Source: Bryobacteraceae bacterium (GTDB lineage Bacteria; Acidobacteriota; Terriglobia; Bryobacterales; Bryobacteraceae). Taken from it: a DNA stretch of 64,000 bases. Positions 1 to 6,612 of the stretch are shown here, piece by piece. The DNA is taken from assembly GCA_026002875.1 (NCBI GenBank), contig BPGE01000001.1, forward strand, positions 2,728,001 to 2,792,000, given 5' to 3'. The position numbers were made by a program, and so were the translations under genes. The first letter of the stretch is position 1. The number at the start of each line of letters is the position of its first letter. The notes under the pieces were generated by a model. It was not told the origin of the DNA, searched no databases, and saw only the letters and a list, made by a program, of their open reading frames with translations.

Positions 1-618
1 ATTGCTGGAATACCAGTAGGATAAGCCGTCCGGTCCGTTGGAAATTTCCCCGAACTCGATGAAATACCATCCTGCATACTCGAGACTGAGTTCTGCGCGG
101 ATAAAGCGCCCGCTGTAGCCTGGCGTCGATCCGCCTCCCACGCTTCCCGATAGCACGAAGTTCAATGAGATCGGAACATCGGGACTTCCCGGCGGCCCGA
201 TGATCATGTACTGAGTAGCGACGTTTGCGCTTGCGGCAAAGCCGCCTGCACTGGCGCAGCAGTAATGGTAGCCCTCGGCGTTGGCGTGCAGTCCATGGCC
301 ATTGGCCTGCGCGTTCGCCGATCCGTAACTCCATCCTCCGGAGCAGTCACTCCGGCTCGTGGCTACATTCTGAGCGCCCAGACCGGAGCCAAAGTCGTTC
401 GTGCAGCCGGCCGCTGCCGCGGTGAAGATGGCAGCTTCGGCGGAAACGGCGCCGCCGAGTGCCAGGACCAGCAGCAGCGCCGCCATGCGCAGCCAGGCGG
501 GCCAGGCGCGTGCATCGGCGGACGGCCCGTCGCCGCGGGATGCGGCAGCCCTGCTCCTGATGACGCCAAAGCGGCCGTGAGCTGCCGTCCTGTCCCCTGT
601 GCTCCTCTGTGTTTCCAT
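1..618 (-). CDS. Secreted protein of unknown function, C-terminus cut off by the window edge
   Basis: The reading frame runs from an ATG at 618 leftward to base 1 without a stop, so only the first 206 residues are visible. A strong ribosome binding site (GGAGG) lies eight bases upstream and decides this start. Residues 1-40 are a basic, Ala-rich leader followed by a hydrophobic stretch (MAALLLVLALGG) ending in AEA, which reads as a signal peptide with an unusually long n-region. A second ATG at 486 would give a more typical signal. The mature part is rich in Gly, Ser and Ala, has several Cys (CTNDF, DCSGG, YCCAS), and continues into beta-type sequence. The style resembles Acidobacterial PEP-CTERM surface proteins, but the diagnostic C-terminus is missing, so that is only a guess. 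Confidence 0.6.
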   Translation of the reverse strand, partial: METQRSTGDRTAAHGRFGVIRSRAAASRGDGPSADARAWPAWLRMAALLLVLALGGAVSAEAAIFTAAAAGCTNDFGSGLGAQNVATSRSDCSGGWSYGSANAQANGHGLHANAEGYHYCCASAGGFAASANVATQYMIIGPPGSPDVPISLNFVLSGSVGGGSTPGYSGRFIRAELSLEYAGWYFIEFGEISNGPDGLSYWYSSN

Positions 619-643
619 ATCGATTCCTCCTGAGTCGAATTCG

Positions 644-664
644 GCCCGGCAGCGCCTGCCGGGC
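644..664 (-). promoter_or_regulatory. Hairpin in the leader of the secreted-protein gene
   Basis: A perfect nine-base stem (GCCCGGCAG with CTGCCGGGC) closes a three-base loop. It lies 13 bases beyond the Shine-Dalgarno of the minus-strand gene starting at 618. It could be a 5' UTR structure or simply GC-rich intergenic sequence; no pause-plus-U-tract is visible. Confidence 0.3.
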
Positions 665-816
665 GGGGCGGGCTTCTTCGACTTTGAGGCCGGACGGTCA
701 CGGCTGTTCCTGAACAACGCGGCGAAATGCTGAACGCGGTCCCGGTACGCGGCCTGAATGTTTCTGAAAAACCTTGAATTCCGCTTCAGGGAGCGTGTAC
801 GCTGGCCTGAAGGCTC

Positions 817-822
817 TACAAT
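817..822 (+). promoter_or_regulatory. -10-like element (TACAAT) ahead of the CadC/TPR gene
   Basis: TACAAT lies 28 bases upstream of the ATG at 851. If used, transcription would start near 829. That rules out the more upstream in-frame ATG at 758 and makes the one at 830 nearly leaderless. No convincing -35 is seen. Confidence 0.25.
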
Positions 823-850
823 CAGGGCCATGCAGGCAGAGGGGCCGTTG

Positions 851-2329
851 ATGCGCGGCATGGAAGAGGGAGGCCGGCTGGCGACCGCCGTTGTGTTCGG
901 GCGCGGGCGCTGGGATCCGCAGGCGCGCAGGCTGGAAGTGGACGGAACTTCGGCAAAGCTGCCCTGGCGGGCCGCCGAATGCCTGCAGACGCTGCTGGAG
1001 GCGGGGGGCGAGATCGTGCCCAGGGAGGATCTGGAGCAGGCGATCTGGGGCGGCGCGCTTGTCGAAGAATCGAACCTGGCGCAGTGCGTGGCCCTGCTGC
1101 GCAAGGCGCTGGACCCTGCGCCGGAGGGCGGCAGCCACATCGAAACCGTCGCGCGCGTGGGCTACCGGATCGCGGTGCGGATCGAGCGCGAGACAGAGCC
1201 GGAAGGCGTAGCCAGAGAGAGCAAGTCTCTGCGGGCCGTGCAGATTGGGGAGGCCAAAGCCGCACCGGATGGAGGCGGTCGAAAACCCGCAAGGGGGTGG
1301 ATGACATCATGGCTTGCAGCAGCGGTGATCGCCACGGTTGCCGTGCCGCTTGTTGCCTGGGGCTTCCGGCGCTGGCAGCGCGCCGAGCGGATCGATGTTC
1401 TGCTCGCGGAGGGATTCGACCTGGGCCGGAGAGGCAACAGGGGTGACGCCAACGAGGCCTCCAAGAAGTTCAGTCTGGTCCTGAAGCTCGACCCGGAGAA
1501 CGCTCTGGCGCTGGCTGGACTGGCGGAAAGCGGCGCGCGGGCGGGCAAGTACGACGGTTTCCAGGCGGCGGCGGAGCTGGCGCAGCGGGCTGTCAGGAGC
1601 GATCCGGATTGCGCGGAGTGCCACGCGATTCTGGGCTGGATTCTGATGACGCGCGGCTGGCAATGGGCAGAAGCAGGCGCGGCGCTGGAGAGGGCGCTCC
1701 GGGGCGCTCATCCGCCGCCGCAGGCCGTGGTGTGGCGCGTGATGTGGCTGGCGATTCACCGAAGGCTGCCTGAGGCCCTGAAGATGGCGCAGAATCTCGC
1801 CGCAGGCCATCCGGAGCTGGCGCAGGCAAAGGTTGGACTGGCCATGGCGCACTTTTTCTCCGGCAATTATCGGGAGGCGATCGAAGAGTGCCGGCAGGCG
1901 CTGGTCGTCCAGCCCAGGCAGGCGGCGGCGCACTACTGGATGAGCCGGAGCTCGATGCAGCTTGGCGACGACAACGGCGCACTGGACGGGCGCGCGATGG
2001 AGATCATCACCTGGGACGGGCTGGACACGGCAGCCCGCGCGTCGCTGCTCGCCCGGTTCCATGAACCATACCGGCGCGGCGGACGCGCGGCGCTGGCGCA
2101 GGCGTGGATCGACGAAGTCAGCGACGAAGTTTCCGCGGGGACGCACCGCTACAACCGCGCCGTATGGCACGCCTGGATGGGGCGGCATGAGGCTGCGCTG
2201 AAGGAGCTGGAGGCGGGCGTCGAGTCGAGGCCGTTCAACATGATTTACACGGCGGTGGACCCTGCGTTCGAGCCGCTGCGGAGCGAGCCGCGATTCCAGG
2301 CGGTGTTGCGCGGCATCGGTCTTGAATAG
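851..2329 (+). CDS. CadC-like winged-helix membrane regulator with C-terminal TPRs
   Basis: The protein is 492 residues from the ATG at 851, which has AGAGG about nine bases upstream; in-frame ATGs at 758 and 830 are less likely. Roughly residues 15-115 form an OmpR/CadC-type winged helix: a wing-like start (GRWDPQARRLEVDG), helices around WRAAECLQTLLE and VPREDLEQAIWG, and the closing VGYRIAV. A single membrane segment (WLAAAVIATVAVPLVAW) follows near residues 150-170. The rest is helical TPR-type sequence with repeated A-L-A-G/L-A patterns. Known relatives are membrane-anchored one-component regulators in which the winged helix binds DNA and the TPR half senses or docks a partner. The ligand and target genes are not shown. 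It is convergent with the [2Fe-2S] gene. Confidence 0.85.
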   Translation: MRGMEEGGRLATAVVFGRGRWDPQARRLEVDGTSAKLPWRAAECLQTLLEAGGEIVPREDLEQAIWGGALVEESNLAQCVALLRKALDPAPEGGSHIETVARVGYRIAVRIERETEPEGVARESKSLRAVQIGEAKAAPDGGGRKPARGWMTSWLAAAVIATVAVPLVAWGFRRWQRAERIDVLLAEGFDLGRRGNRGDANEASKKFSLVLKLDPENALALAGLAESGARAGKYDGFQAAAELAQRAVRSDPDCAECHAILGWILMTRGWQWAEAGAALERALRGAHPPPQAVVWRVMWLAIHRRLPEALKMAQNLAAGHPELAQAKVGLAMAHFFSGNYREAIEECRQALVVQPRQAAAHYWMSRSSMQLGDDNGALDGRAMEIITWDGLDTAARASLLARFHEPYRRGGRAALAQAWIDEVSDEVSAGTHRYNRAVWHAWMGRHEAALKELEAGVESRPFNMIYTAVDPAFEPLRSEPRFQAVLRGIGLE

Positions 2330-2341
2330 CGCGGAAGAAGG

Positions 2342-2818
2342 CTATTTCAGACGGCCCATGCGCCGCGCAGCCTCTTCAACAGCAGCCACGATGCGATCCT
2401 GCATGCCGCAGTGGCAGATGTGGCCGGCGAGAGCCTGGCGGATGCGTTTTCTCGTCAGCGGCCGAGATTCGTCTTCGATCAATGCCACAGCCTCGAGAAT
2501 CGCACCCGGCGTGCAGAAGCCGCAGCGGAGGCTGGCATGCTGGAGAAACGCGAGCTGCACGGGATGCATCCGGCCGTTGCGGGCGAGCCCTTCCAGCGTG
2601 GTGACGGGCTTGTCCTGGCAAGCCGCCGCGGTGATCATGCAGGCGCGGGTGGCGCGGCCATCGACCAGAACCGTGCAGGCGCCGCAGGTGCCTTCCTCGC
2701 AGCCGACGCGCACGCCGGCGAGGCGGAGCTGGTCGTGGAGGAACTCGAGCAGCGTGGCGCCGGCGGGCAGATCGGCCGAGCGCGGCTGGCCGTTCACCGT
2801 GAGCGTGACGCGCGGCAT
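2342..2818 (-). CDS. (2Fe-2S)-binding subunit of xanthine dehydrogenase/CO dehydrogenase type
   Basis: The protein has 158 residues, the normal size for the small iron-sulfur subunit of molybdenum hydroxylases (CoxS/IorA/XdhC-type). The N-terminal plant-ferredoxin-like domain carries GCEEGTCGACTVLVDG, and a second Cys lies in RACMITA. The C-terminal four-helix domain carries RCGFCTPG and GHICHCGMQDRI, which supply the second [2Fe-2S] cluster. In the family this subunit passes electrons from a molybdopterin large subunit to a flavoprotein or cytochrome. Neither partner is nearby: the gene sits 44 bases downstream of a sulfatase and ends against a convergent regulator. It is therefore an orphan subunit here, either serving a large subunit elsewhere or a relic of a broken operon. 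Confidence 0.92.
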   Translation of the reverse strand: MPRVTLTVNGQPRSADLPAGATLLEFLHDQLRLAGVRVGCEEGTCGACTVLVDGRATRACMITAAACQDKPVTTLEGLARNGRMHPVQLAFLQHASLRCGFCTPGAILEAVALIEDESRPLTRKRIRQALAGHICHCGMQDRIVAAVEEAARRMGRLK

Positions 2819-2862
2819 CGATATTGCGATTGTCGCATCGCGCGGTGCGGGACGATCCGGCT

Positions 2863-4290
2863 TTAATCGTCCGGCACGGCGAACCTGTCTCCGGTGTCCG
2901 CCACCCATTGCCTGAGCCGTGCGATGAGTTTGCGCCGTTCCGCACGGAAGCGGTTGTTGTGGGCGAGGTTCACCTGTTCGTATGGGTCTTCGTTCAGATT
3001 GAACAGGAGCCAGCTCGTGTTTTCGAAGCAGACGTATTTCCAGCCATCGCGCGTGACGAGGCCGCGGTAGGCCTTGTTGATGGAGTCGTTGTGTCCTGTC
3101 GGGACGACGCATTGCAGATACGCCGAGTCGGGCAGGCTGGGCTCGGGCGCGCCGGGCGGCCTCAGGCGAAAGGCGGAGAGATCCTTGCCCTCCATCCACG
3201 CGGGCGGGCGGATGCCGCAGAGGCCCAGGGTGGTGGGCGCGATATCGGGCGCATTGAGCAGGACAGGCCAGCGTCCGGTGATCCGGCCCTCGTATGCCGG
3301 CTGGCCGCCGCCGATGAAGAACGGGATGCGGATGGATTCTTCGAATGGATTGGTTTTCCGGAACAGGCCGTGGGAGCCGAGCATGTCGCCGTGATCGGAG
3401 AAGAAAACGATGTGGGTGTCGAAATAGAGGCCTTCCTCGTGCAGGGTCTGGATGACGCGGCCGAGGTTGAAGTCGAGGTTTTCGACCATCGCCGAATAGC
3501 CGGCGAGCTCGCGGGCGGCGAGGCTGCGCACCGACGCGATGTCGGGCACGTTGGGGCGGAAGCGGATGGAGGCCGGCGCGCGCCTCCGGGCGTACTCGGG
3601 AGGCGCGATGTAGGGATCGTGCGGCGGCTGCACCGAGCACACGGCGAAGAAGGGCTTGCCCGCACCGGCGCGCTGGGCGGCGGCCTGTTCTTTCACGTAG
3701 CGGATGAGCAGATCGGTGAGGGCGTCGGTCTCATAGCCGGGCAGGCGGTAGTGGAAGGCGTCTTTGCCTTCGCCGCCGTGGACCCAGCAGTCGTACTGCG
3801 AGTTGTTGTTCTCGTAGCCGACCCAGGTGTCAAAACCGCCGCGGCGGCGGGGGTCGGTGATGAAGTGCGCGGCGCGGCCGTCGCGCTCCTTCCACCCGCC
3901 GAGGTGCCACTTGCCGAAGTATGCGGTGTGATAGCCGGCTTCGCGGAAGGGCTGGGCGATGGTGGGCTGGTTCTCGGGAAGCGGGTATTCATGGCCGGGC
4001 ACGCAATGGTGCGGGTAGCGGCCGGTGAGGAGCGAGCCGCGGAAGGGGCAGCAGAGCGGGAATCCGGCGAGGGCATGAGTGAACTGCACGCCGGTGGTGG
4101 CGAGGTTGTCGATGTTCGGCGTGCTGACGTTGGGATCGCCGGAGATGGAGAGCGTCTGGGCGCGGTGCTGATCGCCGAAAAACCAGATGACGTTGGGGCG
4201 GCGGGGCTGGGCGGGATTCGGAGGCTGAGCCTGAGCGGCCTGGACCGGCAGAGAAGCGAGAGGCGAGGCGAGGAAATGGCGGCGGTTCAT
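2863..4290 (-). CDS. Secreted type I sulfatase (formylglycine-dependent)
   Basis: This 475-residue alkaline-phosphatase-superfamily sulfatase starts with a Tat-like leader (NRRHFLASPLAS). The metal site begins at FFGDQ (D40, Q41). The formylglycine motif is C80-C-P-F-R84, followed by GSLLTGRYP, so C80 is the residue to be converted; Phe at the fourth position is less common than Ser/Ala. Further family landmarks are GKWHLGG, HDPYIAPPEY and the C-terminal metal ligands in FFSDHGDMLGSHG. Such enzymes hydrolyse sulfate esters on polysaccharides in the periplasm or outside the cell. The substrate cannot be read from the sequence. The maturase is not in the window. The only co-directional neighbour downstream is the orphan [2Fe-2S] subunit. 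Confidence 0.95.
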   Translation of the reverse strand: MNRRHFLASPLASLPVQAAQAQPPNPAQPRRPNVIWFFGDQHRAQTLSISGDPNVSTPNIDNLATTGVQFTHALAGFPLCCPFRGSLLTGRYPHHCVPGHEYPLPENQPTIAQPFREAGYHTAYFGKWHLGGWKERDGRAAHFITDPRRRGGFDTWVGYENNNSQYDCWVHGGEGKDAFHYRLPGYETDALTDLLIRYVKEQAAAQRAGAGKPFFAVCSVQPPHDPYIAPPEYARRRAPASIRFRPNVPDIASVRSLAARELAGYSAMVENLDFNLGRVIQTLHEEGLYFDTHIVFFSDHGDMLGSHGLFRKTNPFEESIRIPFFIGGGQPAYEGRITGRWPVLLNAPDIAPTTLGLCGIRPPAWMEGKDLSAFRLRPPGAPEPSLPDSAYLQCVVPTGHNDSINKAYRGLVTRDGWKYVCFENTSWLLFNLNEDPYEQVNLAHNNRFRAERRKLIARLRQWVADTGDRFAVPDD

Positions 4291-4382
4291 AAGAGGCTGA
4301 TAGGGCTTATTCCATCACAGAAGAGGCGGGGGGCGGGGCGGCGGGGGTGTGACATAATGAGGGCTTCGAGGTCTGATTTGCC

Positions 4383-4676
4383 ATGGCGAACCCGAAGTAC
4401 GCAGAAGCGACGCGGCCGGTGCCGCAGGCGGTGGAGATAGGGACGCTGAGCGATGGGACGAAGATCCTGAAGCGGGCGCCGCGGATCCGCTCGTGCGGGC
4501 TGAAGGATGAGAAGGGGAAGCTCTGCGCGGGGCACCTGAAGCGGTGGTATTTCTTCGGCGACGAGATCCGGCAGCGGTTCGGGGAGAATGCGGAAGTGTA
4601 CCGCTGCGAGAAATGCAGAGCCGTGTACGTGCCGAATGAAGAGGAAGAGCCCCGGACCGGCACGCTGTGCTGGTAG
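4383..4676 (+). CDS. Small zinc-ribbon-like protein, function unknown
   Basis: The protein has 97 residues. The ordered sequence and Cys spacing support it over the overlapping antisense frames, which are Pro/Ser/Arg-rich shadows. Two metal-binding half-sites are visible: C38-x9-C48-x2-H51 and C75-E-K-C78, with another Cys at 96. The C-terminus is acidic (NEEEEP). This looks like a treble-clef or zinc-ribbon fold. No signal peptide or membrane segment is seen. The gene is divergent from the sulfatase and stands alone, followed 12 bases later by a long imperfect hairpin. I do not recognise the family by name. Confidence 0.72.
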   Translation: MANPKYAEATRPVPQAVEIGTLSDGTKILKRAPRIRSCGLKDEKGKLCAGHLKRWYFFGDEIRQRFGENAEVYRCEKCRAVYVPNEEEEPRTGTLCW

Positions 4677-5207
4677 GGGCAAAGAAAAGCCGCATTGGAT
4701 CGCCTCATGGCGGGGGTCACTCGAAATGAGCCAATCCAATGCGGCCCGCCCTGGCAGGGCGAGGGTCACGGCGACGGTTGCCCCGGATCTGAAAAAGCCT
4801 TTGTTCCCTTTCGCTCCTGATGAAGCTGCCGCTATCGACTACTCTTCACCACTCAGACCCGGAGAACCGCTTCCCGTTCCCCGGGGAGAGAACTCCGTCA
4901 AGCCGTCAGCAAATCCACGAATGATGATTGCGAAAAAAAATGACCCTCTGCTGGGACCTGCCAGCGATCAGATGAAGTGGAAGAGATCTTTGAACACCGG
5001 CTCCCGCAAGCACTGCGTATCCAAGTTCCACTTTTTCCTTTCACTGGCCCGTCACAGCAGAGGGCAGGTCTACAGAGACTTCATCAATTCGCTCTTGAGT
5101 GTAGCAAACAGGCTGCCAGCCATGCTGGTCTGCAAGTTGTTGATTTCAGAAAGCGGCTGTCTGGGGCTGGGACGCGGGGCGGGGCGGCGCGCCTCAAGAG
5201 GTGTGGC
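4677..5207 (+). other. Non-coding stretch of lower GC with a hairpin and no convincing gene
   Basis: About 530 bases separate two plus-strand genes. The first 70 bases hold the hairpin described separately. The stretch from about 4790 to 5170 is visibly lower in G+C than its surroundings. Open frames cross it, but none has a ribosome binding site or a recognisable family. A ten-base inverted repeat (CCCTCTGCTG near 4944 and its complement near 5055) is present. It may be the worn remains of inserted DNA. Confidence 0.4.
4689..4745 (+). repeat. Imperfect 20-bp inverted repeat forming a hairpin
   Basis: Arm 4689-4708 (GCCGCATTGGATCGCCTCAT) pairs with 4726-4745 with two mismatches in 20, across a 17-base spacer. 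It starts 12 bases after the stop of the 97-residue gene. It could act as that gene's terminator, although no T-run follows, or be a REP-like element. Confidence 0.55.
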
Positions 5208-6575
5208 ATGGTGACACAGGCGCTGGCGCTGGCGCTGATGATGGCCGCACAGCAGCCGGCGGCGGCGCAGGAGATCGACTACGAGATCTACTCCGAGCCG
5301 CCGCGCCTGCTGCTGAACCAGCGGCGCCTGAGGCTGCTGAAGAGGGAGAGGGAGCGCGAGTCGATCCGGTGGCAGCAGTTCGACGCGCTGATGCGGGGAC
5401 GGGCGCGGATGAGCGAGCCGGGCTTCGCGCTGGCGCTGTGGGGCACGGTGGCTTCCCAACCGGGCGCGTGCCGCGAGGCAGCCGAATGGGCGGCGAAGGC
5501 CAACGCCGCGGATCCGGCGGAGCTCCGCCAGCTCGCGCTGGTGTACGACTGGTGCCAGGCCCAGGCGGGCGAAGCGCTGACGCAGATGATGGCGCGCAAG
5601 CTGGCCTCGGCGCTCTCGATGCGCGAGGGGGACGCCCGTCACATGCGCTCCCTTGCCTTCGCCGCCATCGCCATGGGCGACACGGAGCTGAAGGCCTCGA
5701 AGGCGGCGCTGCGTTTCACGGTGGAATCGTGGTGGCAGGGCAGAATCGCTCCGGAACTGCAGCGGGGCGGGTTTCCTTTTTCCACGCGCGAAGAGCTGTA
5801 CGCCATGACGGAGTTTCTCCACGTGATTCGCGACAATCTGCGGCTGGATTTGCGCGAAGGGCTCAATCAGTGGTTTGAAGAATTGCCGCCCATTCTGCTT
5901 CTTTCGTACTATCCGCAACCGTGGCCGGCCGCTGAAAATGAATACCGGATTCCTGTGTACTGGACGCCCGGCGATCCGGACTTGCGCGAATCGGTTTTCT
6001 CCCGGGCCGCGGAGTTCGCGCTGGTCGCCTACGACACCAACGCGCAGCCGCATCAGTTTCTGCAGGGCTGGCTGATGATCGACCGCTTCCTGATGCGCGG
6101 CGAGTTTGGAATTCCCTATGAATTTCTCTGGGCCAATCCGTACCAGCCGGGGCTGAGTTTCACGTATATGCCGGACATTTTCCACGGACGCGGGCGTCTG
6201 CTCGTGCGGTCCGGCTGGGAGGAAGACGCTTCCTGGTTCGGGCTGTGGGACGGGCGCGCGCAGCTTTTTCTGGCCGGCAAGCGGATTCTCGTCCGGCCGG
6301 ACGCGCAGCCGAGGCCGCTGGATCTGGGGCCGGTGCGGGTGCTGTTCGCGCCGGGAGGGCTGCAGTTCGAGACGGGCTGGCTGGCGCGTCCGGAGGAAGG
6401 AGAGAAGCCTCTGGAGGAGGTGGCGTTCATCGTCGGGCTGGAGCGGGGCGCGCGGTACGAGGTGGAGGTGGACGGGGAGGAGATGTTCGAGGCCGCGGCC
6501 GATTCGGGGGGCATTCTGGAGCTGCGTTTTCAGCCGGGGCGCAAGGCGGGAGTGCGGATCCGCAAGGCGCCGTGA
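5208..6575 (+). CDS. Secreted heparinase II/III-like protein (tentative)
   Basis: The ATG at 5208 is preceded by AAGAGG and opens a clear signal peptide (MVTQALALALMMAA ending AAAQ), giving 455 residues; the frame is open further upstream but without family-like sequence. Residues about 45-330 look all-helical, like the alpha/alpha toroid of polysaccharide lyases, with repeated helices such as FALALWGTV and MRSLAFAAIAMGD. The last third switches to beta sequence, opening with GRLLVRSGWEEDASWFGLWDG, which resembles the C-terminal sandwich of heparinase II/III-fold proteins. No catalytic set can be assigned with certainty, so lyase activity is not claimed. It may act on an acidic polysaccharide in the periplasm. 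Confidence 0.6.
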   Translation: MVTQALALALMMAAQQPAAAQEIDYEIYSEPPRLLLNQRRLRLLKRERERESIRWQQFDALMRGRARMSEPGFALALWGTVASQPGACREAAEWAAKANAADPAELRQLALVYDWCQAQAGEALTQMMARKLASALSMREGDARHMRSLAFAAIAMGDTELKASKAALRFTVESWWQGRIAPELQRGGFPFSTREELYAMTEFLHVIRDNLRLDLREGLNQWFEELPPILLLSYYPQPWPAAENEYRIPVYWTPGDPDLRESVFSRAAEFALVAYDTNAQPHQFLQGWLMIDRFLMRGEFGIPYEFLWANPYQPGLSFTYMPDIFHGRGRLLVRSGWEEDASWFGLWDGRAQLFLAGKRILVRPDAQPRPLDLGPVRVLFAPGGLQFETGWLARPEEGEKPLEEVAFIVGLERGARYEVEVDGEEMFEAAADSGGILELRFQPGRKAGVRIRKAP

Positions 6576-6612
6576 GTCTCCCGAAGCTGCTTTGCGGACG
6601 GCCGGATCCGGG

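Noticed and set aside
2824-4440. A 538-residue plus-strand frame opposite the sulfatase
   Set aside because: It lacks any domain and overlaps the start of the zinc-ribbon gene; the sulfatase motifs are on the other strand.
4921-5214. A plus-strand frame that could be a worn transposase
   Set aside because: No transposase motif or terminal repeats with target duplication could be found; only the composition is unusual.
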